A DNA stretch of 64,000 bases from Sclerurus mexicanus (Eukaryota; Chordata; Aves; Passeriformes; Furnariidae): contig VWZF01002590.1 in NCBI GenBank assembly GCA_013396755.1, positions 2,690,359 through 2,754,358 of the forward strand, in the 5' to 3' direction. The position numbers and the translations under genes were made by a program. The notes under the pieces were generated by a model. It was not told where the DNA came from. It did not search any database and saw nothing but the letters and a program-made list of their open reading frames with translations. The number at the start of each line of letters is the position of its first letter. Position 1 is the stretch's first letter. Below are positions 50,804-64,000 of the stretch, piece after piece.

Positions 50804-50958
50804 AGCTCTGGGGTGGCATGAGGATTGCCACCCTGAGACATGAGCTCTGGGGCAAGCGTGAGGGGTTTCACACCATGACAGCAGCTCTGGGGCTTGCAGG
50901 AGGGTTTCCCACCTAGCATGGCAGCTCTGGGGCTTGCAGGAGGTTTTTCCCTGGGTAT
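50804..50958. repeat. Four-copy ~40-bp minisatellite
   Basis: The word AGCTCTGGGG recurs at 50804, 50843, 50883 and 50923, a period of 39, 40 and 40 bases. Within each unit a GAGG block and a CACC- or CCC-type block recur at similar offsets. Copies 3 and 4 share AGCTCTGGGGCTTGCAGGAG exactly, so the array grew at its right end most recently. Non-coding by context. Confidence 0.85.
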
Positions 50959-53900
50959 TAATGAGGCTGTTGCAGCTCCACCAGGCCCAGCTCAGGGGTC
51001 CTCACATGGCACTGGATCGCACCATGCAGCTTCATTTTCTTCTTTTAGCGCATGACTTAAATGTTTCCATGTTTAGATTACAGGCCTTTCAGAGCAGAGT
51101 TTAAATCCAGAGCAGTGACTATGTTGAGTTTAACTGAAACTGAAGGAAAGAGCCTGTGGAAACTTCTTCACAAAGCAGTTTTGTAAATAGTGGCTTGATA
51201 CTATGGTGATGGGTTCTTAGAATTGCCGACTCCACTTTTCTTTCTATTCAATCCCCTTATTTTTCTTCCAAACATGCAGTTTTTAGTCCTATCCTACATG
51301 GCAGTGTTGATTGCACATTTCTATGCATCAAAAAAGTGCCAAGGAAATCAAACTTGAAGAATAGCAATGCTGGATCTACTTCTCAGGCACACCTCTCACA
51401 GAAAGTGCTGGAGAGGGCCAAATGCTTTTCCCTGCCTTGGTGTCTCCAGGGGTCTCTGGATGTACTCATTTACTCCGGATTTTGGTAAACCACAAAAGAT
51501 GGTCCAAATCTGAGAAGAGTGACAGTGCAACGTTTGAACAAGAAAATCCACTCACAGACTGAATGGCTCGGGTATGTGGCACATACTTGAGGTCATGTCC
51601 TCTGCTGTTCACATCATCTGTCTGCTGAAGGCTCCCTTTGGTGCTGGCCCTGCAGTCCTGCAGTCCACCTTCTCATCAGGATGAGCCCAAGGATGCTGCC
51701 AGCTTTAAGAGGAGCTGGACTGTGCTGGCAGCTTGAGCTTTGCCTGTGGATTACAGGTGTCTGATCCCAAAAGACCCTGGGCTTCAGGCCACAATCACCA
51801 TGAGTCTGATCTGGTAGGAGCAGCTGGCCTGTAGCATTTGAAGCATCTGGGTGTATCTATTCACACTTACCAGAAAGGCACTGCAGCAAATACCGTGGGC
51901 TTCTGCATTTGCTATCTAGCAAATTCTCCTCTCCCAGGTGGAAATATCATCTACTTATTTTATACTGAAGAAGACGAGAAAATAAATGCTTTCAAATAAC
52001 TCACAGTCTGGATGGCTTCAACAGAAGCAAGAACAAGCACTTAGAGAGTGATAGAAGGATTACTGTCATCACATAGCATTACATGCAGGAGGACAAGCCC
52101 AACGTGCTGAGAGCTTTGTAAACTTGTCAGACTACTTAGGGAATCTGCAACACAAGATGAAATGGTTGAAAATGTATTTTTCCTAACCCTTGCATTTCCC
52201 AAATGAGTATGGACAAATTCAGGTCTGGAACAAATTCAGTGAACATGTTGAACTACCATTAGGGAAGAGCAGAGGCGATTGTTTTGTGCTGTCCTGTCTT
52301 GTGGAATGATGCAATATATCTTAAATTCAGTGAGAAGGGGGAAAAAAAAAGACAAAAAGTCTATGCAATATAATAAGGTTGAAAGTTTGTTTGGATTTGC
52401 TCAGCCTCCAAGCTTGGCCACAGCCTGTGTCTACTGTATATGCAGTGTTCTGGCCCAGCCAATTGAGTGATTGAGTATGTTTTCTGTTTACTTCTCCTTT
52501 CAATCTCTTCCATAAGCCAAAGATAAAACCAATATAGCTGCAGCTGTACTTTTGAACCCAGGGTGGAAATAAATCTTAATGAGATTGTCCAGCCCTATTA
52601 CCTTAAGTAGCATACCCAAATGAACCTTGCTAAAGACTGTAATTCCCTTCTGAGATTACAGTGACATGAGCAAGTGGCTCATATTTCACTATTATAGTTT
52701 GTGTCATCATCAGATGCTTGGTATAATTTCATGTTTATCACATAAGAATTGGAGAAATCCACCTTTATTAAATATGTGAAAATAGTAGAAGATACTTTCC
52801 TCTCATAGGCATACAGAATTTTTTCCTGATGTTCACTGCAAGCAGAAAATTACTTGGCATTTTTACTTCATGAGTATTTGGATGCAAAAACTTTACTCTC
52901 ATAAATTCTTATAATTGGTATTTTCGTGCTTCCTATTTCCTCTTTGGATAAAACCAAGGTATTTTCCCAAGACTTGCTGGTGGGCAATGAAAGGAAGGCA
53001 GCCACAGATGAGAAGGACTTGAAGAACTGAGGAAAGGCCAGAGAGGTCTCAGACTGAGGGTGTCCAGAGAGCACTGCACTGCGGCAAAGACATCACTTAT
53101 TTAGATCTCTTGAGAACCACATATACAGTTGAAGAGAGTGAATTTTTAAGAAGTGCTTGCTTTAGGTAATATGTAAGAAAGGAAGAGGTGATCCTGAGTC
53201 TTTGGAAACCCACAGCAGCATCCTTCAGAGCACAGGGCATGTGCCCTTCACATGAAGGGCACAGGGAGCTCTAGTAGGTAGCAAGAAAAAAATCAGTGTT
53301 TCTAGACCAAACTCACTTAGCTGTGCAGCAAATGGGATTTTTAGCTCACATTGTGCCCACAGCAGTCAATGTGTAACCCACAAAATGAAGGTCTCCTCCT
53401 TGACTAAATTTAGCATAAGGCCTTGAAAGTACAGAGAAGGCAGCCAAGCATCATCAGTAGCCAGAGAATTTATACAAGAAAGGTAACTCAATTCTGCTAA
53501 GTGGCTTTTCAGAAATAATGAAAGGAGAAACTAAAGTTAATCAGCTCTGGGCAGAAGCCTAGGGCTATCTCTGACTGTAGTCTGAGCTCACTCATGCTCA
53601 TTTTTCACACCTTTTATAGGTATTTGTTATTGGATCAACACAGTGAAATTCAAGTATGTGGGCTCATCAGATGCTATGAACTACCGAGAGGAGAGGTCTG
53701 GGACTCATTGCAAGTAATGAGTGACTTTGCACAGGAGAACAAGACCAAGACTGAAGAAGGTGTACTGGAGGGTGGCCGCCGAGCTGCGTTCGCTCCTGGG
53801 TTTTCACCAGGGCTCTGACTTGTGAGCAGGCAAGGCCTTGTGTGAAGTAATGGAAAGCAAATTTGATCTCCCTGCCCTGGCTCTTGACTACCAACAGCTC

Positions 53901-56900
53901 CATTTGGGTTCATTCCCAAGAACACAGGCACTCTAGGGGGCAAAGACCAGCTGTTTGAGCAGGCTTGCGGCTGTGCTGGGATGGAGTCATGCTACAGCCT
54001 TGTCTTGCTCTTTGTGTCAACTCATTAAAGCACCCAGTTGCCTCCAGTTCTCTGCGGTCCCCCAAGGTAGCTTAATTAACAAGGCAGATTGTCAATTGAG
54101 CAATCACCTTGGAACAAGGAAATCTTTAAAGATTTGGCACCATTATCTAGGATAACCCAGCTGATGAATTTCATTAGGAAAAGCAAGTAAATGCAAATGC
54201 TCAACTCTGAGGCACATTTTTGTGGGAGAAAGTAACATTAATTTAGTAAAACTGCATATTTTCTAAGCCTGTATCTCCCCCTTGAACAAAATGAACAGCT
54301 CCTGGCTGCCTTGTCTCATAGCCATGGAGTAGTGAGTTTTCTTATGCACCTTGCAGTGCTCCTCTGCCTCCTTTTCCCTGCAGGGACATCTGACCTCAGG
54401 AACAAGGAACATGGCACAGGAGTACACGTGCTGCTCCAGGAACTTTGTCCTGCTGAACTTCTGACGGCAGCATGAAGCAGGGAGATGCTTTTGCTCAGGC
54501 TCTGATGATCTCTTTTTATCCCCAGATCCCCAGATGGTGCTGAACCCTCACTGGTGTCAGTTCTGTTTTGACTGACCTGGGTAGTGAGGCTCCTGCAGTA
54601 GGGAGTGAGGCTCACCATGCCTCAACAAAAATGTGTCATCCAGTTGCTTTTCAGCCACAGTCTCCTTCCTGTACAGAGGGAGAAGAGTGAAGAGCTGTCT
54701 TCTTACTCCACCAGCTTTACAGGACATCAGAGTAGGCAGGGAGTAGGAAAGGACAGAAAAAAGGCTCTTCAGTTACTTTATGTGCCAGGACGCTCCCAAA
54801 GATCTGAAGAAACCAAATAATTGTAGGAGAGGAGTTTGCTGAGAAAACAAACACTCCTCCTGTGAAAAACTGTGAGCAGATTGAATGTTTTCCCTGGAAT
54901 TTTCCTATTTTTTTCATTAAATGACTCAAAATGAAAACATGCAGAAATGTGGTTGGTGTTTTAAAACAGTTCTTGTTAGAGAAATACTGTTCTCCATCCT
55001 ACACATGTGAGAACTATGTGCCTCAGCCTACCATATCTATTCTAGACACTGCACATTGTCTTCCACTTTCCCACATGATGCCTCTCCCTAAGGCTTAGAT
55101 GTTTAAATACCTGACCAAAATCTCTTTCAAAAAAAATCTTACTCTCCAGTGTGATAACAAGACCCATATGTTGCTGAATGGGTGAAAATAGGCAGTGCAC
55201 ACACATCTTGACAACCACCAAAAAAGAACCTAAGACCCAAGAAAACTGGCTTTAGGAAAAAAATTTTAAAAAAAATAAAACAAATCTTATGTGGGTCATG
55301 ATAAACATCAAAGAGTTGGAAGCACTAAGATGAATTGAACAGTTTAGGTGAGATCTCTCAGATAAATTGCTTCCATTTCATCAATGAACTGTCTGTTATG
55401 CCTGAATATACCATTTGGAATTCATGATAGATGCAGGAAATAATAGTTTCCTTCTCAAAATATTTCCACATGTGCCTGCAGTGCAAAGGGATTTCGATCC
55501 CGTGCCTAAGTCAGATGGGTGTCAGAAGGCCCTCTGACTGTTGCAGCAACAGGATGTTCCAGAGACAAGCTGCCTGTGTCAGAGGTGTCTGTGTGTGAGG
55601 CTACCAACACTGTAGAGCATCTCCAAACAATTGGTGAAATATCAAGTTAGTATTTTAACAAATATATTTATTGCTAGATGTCTAGTTATGAGGTGTTAGA
55701 GTATTTTGCTTTTTATGACGTGTTTCCAATATGCTGCTTATCATAAGATCACAGCTTCACCTGTTGGAAATACTGAACATGGTAAAGAATGCCATTTCAG
55801 GAAGATCAAGGACAATTTCAGATTAAGTTAGCTTGAAAAGTTCTGCTGAGAACTGGATTGCATCTGTGCATCAGCTGCAGAGCACCTCTTGAAGGGAAAA
55901 GACTTGGTACACAGAGCAACTGTGGAAACCAAGTTTTTCCCAAATGGTCACTGATGGCATGATCCTCATCTCCTCAAACCAGACCAGAGACCACAGATCT
56001 GATTTATAGACATGCCCAGTGCTCTCAGCTGTCAATGAAGTTTGAATATTTGAAATACAGTGCTGTGCTGGGTGCTCTGAAAGAAGAGCTCCTCAGCATC
56101 TCCGATTACACACCCACAGCAGTGGGAACTAGTTTTGGATTAATCTTGATGTGTCTCAGTCCCTTACATGTAAACTCTGGATACCACCACACACAGGGCT
56201 CTGTGTGTGACTTATTGCTGAGTCATGTCTAGAAATGTTTCAGTAGGGGAAATACAAAACATTCACTAAGTTTTAGTTTGGTGCAAATATAAATATATTT
56301 CTCTGAGCAATCACACTGGGACAAAGTATGACTAATGCCCAGGACTTCCCACGCACCATGATAGTGCTGGCTAGTGGGGCCTCACCCAGCAAACCTTGCC
56401 AGCCACACAGCACAGGGCTCAGGCTGCCAGTTTAAGGAGAAGAAGTGAGCTGACTCGACCACATAGTTTGCACCGATGGGTCAGGGGGATAAAGGTATTT
56501 CTGAGATTTTTGAGAGTTATGATCCAGATTCATTGGACCAGATGGGCAGACTCCTCTTCATTCCAAGGGCTCTGGATTATGCTGCCAAAGTCCTTCTTTT
56601 CTCCAGAAAGTGGGATATGTGTAAATTATGAATTTAAACCTGAAGTCACGTCCCTCATAATCCCTGTTCTATCAAGCACAACCTGGGACTCTCAGCTTGC
56701 TGCTGTCACCTTTTTAGATTTGCGAGTTTCTGTGGGAAATTCTTCAGGTGTTCAGATATTGCACACAGGGGATTTTTTGAGTGCCTTTATTTCTTTATTG
56801 CATCAGCAAGACTTCTTCAGCCAATTTGTCTGGCTACAGGAGTTTTCACCCAGCCCTTCATGGTTCAGGCTGGAGATCCCTTGCCTGGGTAGCTGCCTGT

Positions 56901-58513
56901 CTGCTGGGGTTGGACACATTTGTACAACACATGGAGCTGCTGAAGTGCAGGGTCATTGTCTCATCATCCTGCTTTTCTGGGGAGAAGCAGTAGAGACCAC
57001 GCCATTCCAACCAAACTAGGAGAGCGGCTACTCACGCAAACAAGCCCCAGACAACAGCCCGGGGGTTCCCCTCCCACTGCTGGTTCAGCAGCAAGGATTT
57101 TACCGTTTTCACAGTATCTGTGGTGGTTACTGGGAAGTGTTCTGGGTGCCCTGTGTGGCTGAGGGGTACTGGCAAAGACAGAGCATATCCTGCAGCTCCA
57201 CAAAGAGCACATCACAAAGGGTAAGTGTGCATGTGTGTATTTATCTGCAAAATAGTCGAAAATCACCTGAAATGCCAAGTTTGCAGTTACTATTGTATGG
57301 ATTTATGAGGGAATTTTGGATCTAAACTTTCCAAACATCCCTCCAAACTCATCATTTCCTGCCCTCACACTGCCTCACACTGGTGGATGAAAGCCTGTGC
57401 TCTCCCAAGGAGCACTGAAGTGGTGCAGACTTGATCCTGAGAGCAGCGATGGGGTACTGGGAGGGTACTGTGAGATGAGGAAGCCATTGGCACCTCTCCA
57501 AAATGCTCTCTGTTATCTGTGGTGGACAACATTGTACTTCCCAAAGTGTTCTTGGAATTTGTTGTGACTCCTCAAGGGCCACAGCCAATTTACCAAGCCC
57601 AGTTTGGAGTCATTCGAGCGAGGGCTTGCAGAGATAGGCTTTTCTTCCAAAAGCAATTTCTGTGATTGACAGAGTGTGTGCAGAACTAAAGAGCAGCTCT
57701 GACCAGTCCCCATGTGCCCCGCTGACTCAATGGTGACTTCAGCTGCTCCATGAAAACCAGGACTCCACTGGGGAAATGATCCTGGGCACTATTAACATAT
57801 CCATGACCAGTACCTGGAGTTTGTCAGGACCCCATTCCTCTGCCCAAGAGTTTCTTCCCCACAAAGGAAAAAGAACCGGAGGATCTCGACAGTCTTTTGT
57901 GTAAACTTTAGAGGAGGCTTGAGATCTAAGGTAATCCTGAATGTTACAAATTTAACCGTGGAAACCATTAGTGTGTGGTGAGGGACCTGACACAGACTGT
58001 AAAGAAGGAAATAACAGGGACACAGAAGCAACTGAATATGAAGATGAGAGACCGGGCACTCACCAGGTTTTTGGGAGGGCAAACTGGGCTTTTACTTTGC
58101 AGTCTGAATGGCAAAGAAGGGAAAGGGGCCCCACCCTCTAAATTACTGCCTGTAAAACAAGTCTGTAGCAAGAGAGGGCTCTAGACACTGTTAAATGCAA
58201 TTATGGCTTCTAAATTCTGATGGCTTAACACAGAATATGTTGGAAATGTTGCAGATGTTATGAGGGATGTAGAAGAGGAGAAAAAAATGCATTGGTTGTT
58301 TTTTGCATGCCTGAAGTTACTGTAAACATCATGGAATAAGACTGTTCAGAAATGTGCTGTACAGCCTGTGCAAGTGCACTTGCTTACAGACTCTGGGACA
58401 AACTACAGATTCCAAGTATTGCCTTAACTAGATCCTTAACCAGCATCCCAGCTGCAAACGTTCATAGTAACTTCAACTGTCTCTACTAACTGCCTGAAAG
58501 ATCCCTCCTCCTC
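50959..58513. other. Non-coding stretch, no recognisable gene
   Basis: The longest frame in the window (207 codons, 56396-57019 +) lies here. It has no recognisable domain, ordinary composition and overlapping open frames on the same strand, so I do not call it a gene. A GTAAGT donor follows CACAAAGG at 57220 on the + strand; a non-coding RNA exon ending there is possible. Confidence 0.4.
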
Positions 58514-58550
58514 AAAGAAAGAAAAACAAACAAACAAACAAACAGAGAGA
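58514..58550. repeat. (AAAC)n microsatellite
   Basis: Five AAAC units preceded by AAAG-type units and followed by AGAGAGAAG. Confidence 0.85.
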
Positions 58551-60028
58551 AGAAATCCTCTGTTACACTCCCAGTTATGCTTTCAGTACATTTCTGCAAA
58601 GGTACACTTCTGAAAAGGCTGTTGATGTCTCTGCTAGCTCAAATACCCTCAACTGGAGTCCTTGCAGCCCATAGCACACACTCTCACATTCAGCTTCAGA
58701 AACACAAGGAGCATGCACAGCCCCTGCCTGCTGGCTGGTTAACCTAGTCCACAGGAGACCTCACCTTCTACTTTAAATGCAGAGGCTGGAGATGAAGCCT
58801 AACCCTACGCCTATGCTCAGGACACTCCTGGAACATAGTCAGCTCCACCAAACCACCACCTAGCCCTGGGGGCAGGACACCCTTTTCAGAGGAGAAAAAA
58901 CAAGTTGGCAGCAGAGTTTGTCTTTTTCTGCAGTTCAGATGTTGCGAATTTTTAACCTACTTGTAAAAGATAACTTTATGAGTAGAGGAGGGGGTTGTAC
59001 TACACAGGTATTTACAGGTACACTGTTTGCCTAAGGTAGACTAAACCCTTGCTAACAAGCCTGGCTGCAACAGAGCGCAGGTGTTTTTGTCTTTGCTTTC
59101 ATTGACAAAGAACCACCTTTGCCATCTGTGGCATTTTACCCAAGTGTAAATGGGAAGTTACTCTGTGCCCTCCATCTCTCTATCAGTTCTCTCCACTGGT
59201 TCTCTCCCTTTTCCAGCACTGAAGTAACTGCTGTGTGGATTGGGGAGGCCTCAGATTTCTCCCAAGTGGAAAAGTCCTTTTTTCCCCAGCAGAAGACCTA
59301 AGAAGGTGAAAGGTAAGAGACTATAATTAGGCCATGTACCCCATGGCTTTGAAAGCCCTGTTTAAAGGCAGCAGCCCCTCCTCAGCCAGGAGTGCTTTAA
59401 CCCAGGCTCAGCTCTTGCCAGCCTGTGAAGCAGGTGAAGGCTGCACCCAGGCAATTTTAATTCTTTATGGACTGTTGGCTGCATGTTTTGGCTCATGGTG
59501 CTGCCTTAAAATGAGCAGAGAGGGCTTTTCAGGCTTATGTCTGGCAGGCTCCCAACCTGATGCCTCCATGGGGTTTGTCTGTCACCACACATCTGCTTCT
59601 GGGGGTTTTCTTGCAGAACATAGATTGCTGGGGCACCAGAGTCCCTCACTTTTTCTTGCATGCTTTCCTGATCTTTGTGTTCAAAAAACTCTTTAAAGCC
59701 TTAAACAATAATGATTGCCTCATCATCATGAGGGTTTGCCCCCTGAATGCCCAGCCTCCACTGTTCAAGGCACTGCTGGACATGCTTCCCCCGTGCTTGG
59801 GCAGGTGGAGGATAGGCTGCCAGCCTGTGTGAGCAGAGAGCTCTTGGGAAAAGAGGGGAGAGCGGGAAGGAGCCACGTGGACTGCAGGAAATTCCCTGGG
59901 ATTTCAGCCAAACCAGATGACACTGTCTCATGGATAGGATGCTCTCCTATGGGAAGTCACGTGCAGGGAGATGATGTCTTCCCCAGTGAACCTGGTTCAA
60001 TCAGTGGCTGAAGCAAGAGCACAACCCA
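58551..60028. other. Non-coding stretch
   Basis: No recognised gene. The sequence from about 59,700 to 60,028 may be a more decayed 5' continuation of the CR1 copy that follows, but I cannot show it. Confidence 0.35.
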
Positions 60029-60242
60029 CTAATAGAAGAAATTCCTTCACTCATAGGGTTGTCAAGAAATGGAACAGGTTGCCCAGGGAAGTGGCTGAGT
60101 CACCATCCCTGGAGGTATTTAACAGAGGTGTAGATGTGTCACATAGGGACATGGTTCAGTGGTGGGCTTGGCAGTGTTAAGTTTACAGTTGAATCTGATG
60201 ATCTTAAAGATCTTTTCCAACCTAAATAATTCTATGACTCTA
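60029..60242 (+). mobile_element. CR1 LINE 3' end, + orientation
   Basis: The copy runs through AGAAATTCCTTCACTCATAG, then GGAACAGGTTGCCCAGGGAA, CCATCCCTGGAGGTATTTAA and GATCTTAAAGATCTTTTCC, to the terminal AATTCTATGACTCTA. This is the canonical order of the CR1 3' UTR. It is the best preserved CR1 piece in the window, about 210 bases, truncated at its 5' side, and carries no coding capacity. Confidence 0.93.
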
Positions 60243-63200
60243 AATGGTAAATGCTGGCATTTGGAAATGCTTCTTTCTTGAGATTTATACTGTCCATCAG
60301 ACATTTTTACTTTCCTTCTTTAAGATATTTGACTCAGCCATGTCCATTGCAGCTGAGGAGCATTTTTAAATGACTTGGCAGCAGCAGGTAGCAAGTTAGC
60401 CAAGAGCAAGGCTGGACTCATAGATCTTCAGATTAAATCTCTAGACAAATTTCAGGCAATCTGGAGTGGCACCTAACTCCAGTGATCTGAGCAAGGCTGC
60501 TCAGCCTCAGTGACAGTGCTGCAGTCATTCACGGACATTCCTCATCCAGGCTTCACCCCATTCTGCCTCAAATATATGGCTTGGTTTTTTGTTTCTTTCT
60601 AAGAGTAGTGACTGCAAGATTGCTTGTGCCTCACTGTGCAAAGCTTGCTCTGCCGGCATGGGAGCCCCAGCATGCCTGGGCTCACCTTCCCCTGGGTGGG
60701 GGATGCTCCTGGGGAGCTCTAAGCATGCAAGCCAGTGCTGGTGGGTTTGATGCTGTCAGGAGTTGTCAGTCATCCTGCAGACCACTCTCTTGAGATGCTT
60801 AAGACACACCATTACCTTTCTAACCTGCAGCAAGTAACTGGGTTGATATGCTGGAGAAACCTTCCCACTTCCTTGCTTATCCCAGAGTGCTAGCTGCAAT
60901 CTGCACAGCAGACTCTACAAGGTGATGTCAGGGTGCTGCCTTTTGCTTAGGATCTGACCATGCAAACTGTAATATCCATTGGGACAAGTCACATGGCAAC
61001 ACCAGTGTCTAATTAAAGACCTTTTATTTAAGGTCTAGACTACAAAACAAAACTGGTGGTCCAGGTCTTAAGGGAATCATGGAGTTGTCTGCAAAAATGT
61101 AGTCATTTTTTTACCAAATCTGATGAAATACTAATTTAAAGCATAGTCCTATTCTAATATGTCTATGTGAAAGTGGGGCAATTTTATTTGACAGGAATAC
61201 TGCTCATGCACGTGCTGAGTCAGGGGTTTTTGTTACAGAAATGTACGTGTGCCATACTTTATTCCCAGCATCTGTTTAGAGACAGCTCAGCATGGGAGCT
61301 GGAGGTCTTGCTAACAGCCTCTCTGGCTGAGATAAATGGACTCCCCATGACAGTGCAGAATATGTGTTGCATTTCAGGGAGTCTAAATTCCCACTGGTTT
61401 CTGGGATATCCTGATTCTGAAAACAACAATTTGAGCAAATTGGCTCCAGTGTGTCTTAAAGACATGTTTGAAATGTGTAATTTTAGCTTTGAAGGGAAGT
61501 ATTTAGCTAAAGAGTCACGAACATACTTCAGATGAAAGGTCTTGTTTCCTCCTCTATTGAGACAAGGCCAATAAAAGTTTGGGACAGATTTTAAGGAAAT
61601 TCAGTTAGATGTGCATGCCACCTGCTGCAGAACAAGGTACATCAATTCTGTTGCTTCTCTTCTTAGAACTGTTGCAGTAAATAATAGAGAAAATATGTAT
61701 ATGTGAGACTCCCAGTATCCATCTTCAGCAATATAACCTTCATCTGCTAAAGCTGGAAGCCCTGTGTTATTACAACAGTGATGTTATCCACAAAAAGTTA
61801 CCCATGCTATTCAAAGTCAGTCTGTGGCTGAAAGGAGAAAATAAGGAAAGAGGCACTCTAAGAACCTTTGCGTGACTTCAGAGGTTTTTCTGAAGTCTAA
61901 AGGATTTTGTTAAGAACCAGAACCATCGTGACTCATATATTCCTAATCAAAATGCTGGATGCGTGAAAAGCTGTTCAGTCATTCAGAGGCTGAGCTACAT
62001 CTCTTTACAAGAGAAAAATAATACACACAAGAGGAAGCAGTTAAATAATTGATGTGCTTTTCTTTTATCTGCATGTAGGAGTGACAGGAAATCTATGTAG
62101 CTGGCACTAATGGATAGCATCAGTATGTCAATAATTGCTAATGAGGAAGAAATAGAAGTACATTTGTCCTGAAGTGACTGATCTTTCTTTCTTTATCTCC
62201 CTGTGTTACAATGGGAAATTAATAGTGTAAATTTTAGAATTCTGTTCACTAATACATCATTTTGATAGTAGTGCTTTCAAATGCCTTTTTTGGTATGAAT
62301 TCAGTCCAAAATGACTGTACACTTGCTTACATGTAATCCCCATTCTGACATCTATGAGCCTTTTTTTGTGTCTTCTGCACTACATTCAAACACCAGAATA
62401 AAACTTTGTTTTCATCACATGTTTAATTTTCCATTCCACATCAGTGAAAAGAGTGCAGCCATGCTGAAATTGAACACAAACCAAAAATTTAAAACTACCC
62501 AATGCTTTCATCGTGAAAAATTGTATAACCCTTTCCAGCACAGAAATAGGATACTCTTACTGAATAAAGCCTCTTGTTAAAAAATTATTGGTGTATCAAC
62601 CCAATAATATCCAGTATTTAATTCAAAGATTGTATTCAGCCATTCCCCCTGACTTGCTTGTCCAAGGGAACAATTACACAGCTGTTCCTGCTACATTCTT
62701 GTGTAGGCCGAAAGCAGTCTAAAAACTCTGGCATTAATTTCCTGTAACTACAAAGTGCAGTTCTCTAGGTTGTTCGTGAGGCATACCCTTTGCAAAGAGG
62801 CTACTAAAGCAATACATAGACTTGACACTAATATTGTGCTTTGGCTAAATTTATTTATAGCTCCATGCATGTGTATACACAGGCACATGCATACGGCTGT
62901 ACGGTTTGTGTTATAAGCAGGGCTCTGGATTCCAGCCACATTGCACTGCTAATGATACCTGTCATTGCACTGACTTTTTTGCAGCTATATTATCTGTCTG
63001 CATTTGAAACCAAGGATTTCAAAAGTCCAGTGCTAGCCTGACTACGTGCACTGGGTTCAACACAGGGATATTTCTCCACTAGTGGACACTAATCAGTGTT
63101 CTAGAAAGTTTGATGATTATTTTTTGCAACCCCTTTTTATGCAGTTTTTACTGTTAAAGTTTTAAACTTTAACCTAGCTAGTCAAAAAGCAATAGCCACA

Positions 63201-64000
63201 AAGAGAATTATTTCAAAATACCTTGACATGAAAAGCAAGCTGTCAACAACTGGTTCACTAAGATTGCCTAATAACTGCAAGGAGTACCACCATTTCTCTC
63301 TCCAGTGCTGGTTTTGTGTATATTTGTGTATGCATATATGCATCCACACATCTATACATATAGGAACTAGAATAATATGTGAGGTCCATGCAACAGGTGT
63401 CCATTGGGACAGGTTGATTGTGGCTGGCATGGGACAGGGTGAGTCCTGCTGCCTGGGAGCAGGGCTGGAGACAGAGCCAGCTGCAGATGAGGGACATGGG
63501 AGGATTATTGGGGGAACAGAGAGAAACAAACCTTTCCTCTGTGTATGCTGGCATGTTTCTGATCCACATCCACGTCCAAACATCACTTCATCTTTCCTTT
63601 TCATTCCTACCCATAGCAAACTGCTTCTTTCCCTCAAATTATGCATCCATCCATGAATGCTTTTCTGGAGGAAAACTCCTAGGTCCTTTCGGCAGCAAAG
63701 CTAATTGAGATATCAGTAACTTCTGCACACAAGATGCCATGCATGCTCAATATCAGTTTCATCATTAATATCAGATGCCAGTTCAATACTGTCACTGTCA
63801 CCCTGAAATACCCCACCCTCAACTCAGAGTGCTTAACAAGCAAACTCAGGTCAGGCCCTTAAAATCAAAGCCTGGAGAAGGGAAGCTTTGCTGGTTAACA
63901 GCTCAACTCTTTGAGAAGGTGAGCAGGAAATGTTCATGTTCATCTCTCCTCTCTTTAGATGACGATAAGAACAGCACAGGGAATTGTGCTTGGTGCAGCT
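60243..64000. other. Non-coding stretch to the window end
   Basis: No gene, repeat or strong splice pair recognised. Overlapping + and - frames at 63182-63708 mirror each other and look like chance. Confidence 0.4.

Noticed and set aside
56396..57019. Longest open reading frame in the window (207 codons, + strand)
   Set aside because: No recognisable domain, no distinctive composition, other frames of the same stretch are also open, and there is no promoter, splice or similarity support. One frame of this size in 64 kb on two strands is within chance, especially with non-ATG starts allowed.
63182..63708. Several overlapping frames of 96-154 codons on both strands
   Set aside because: Mutually overlapping open frames point to a locally stop-poor sequence, not to a gene. 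No domain is recognisable.
1..64000. tRNA, rRNA, CRISPR arrays, prophage, insertion sequences, bacterial operons
   Set aside because: None was seen. The CpG island, CR1 LINEs and SINEs make this vertebrate nuclear DNA, where prokaryotic feature types do not apply.

Overview
The window looks like nuclear DNA from a bird or another sauropsid. It is about 60% AT, has a vertebrate-style CpG island, and carries several CR1 LINE tails. These tails include the octamer-type end (ATTCTATGA) and the 'TTGGAAGGGACC' block seen in avian and reptilian CR1. Three decayed tRNA-derived (MIR-type) SINE fragments are also present. Nothing prokaryotic, viral, operonic or CRISPR-like is visible. No long open reading frame is convincing as a single-exon gene; frames of 60-200 codons occur on both strands at a density expected of non-coding DNA.

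Layout. Bases 1-21,900 are A- and C-rich on the + strand. They hold a series of candidate splice-flanked exons on the minus strand, one CR1 tail and one SINE fragment. Bases 21,940-22,800 are a strong CpG island with a 41-base run of N inside it, so this is the obvious promoter. Bases 22,800-64,000 are mostly T- and G-rich on the + strand and look like intron or intergenic sequence. They contain a 1.5-kb decayed CR1 with remnants of its reverse transcriptase (31.9-33.4 kb), three CR1 tails in all (two short ones and a longer one at 60.0-60.2 kb), two SINE fragments, several microsatellites, and a four-copy 40-bp minisatellite at 50.8 kb.

The most interesting large-scale signal is the base-composition skew. 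In the lines I counted it changes sign close to the CpG island, with C>G to the left and G>C, T>A to the right. That is the pattern of transcription leaving the island in both directions, and also of a replication initiation zone. It agrees with the minus-strand exon candidates between 14.6 and 0.8 kb, most of whose reading phases are mutually compatible. I do not recognise the protein they would encode. The exons were picked by eye and some splice choices were flexible, so the gene model is a hypothesis, not an annotation. No gene symbol is assigned anywhere.
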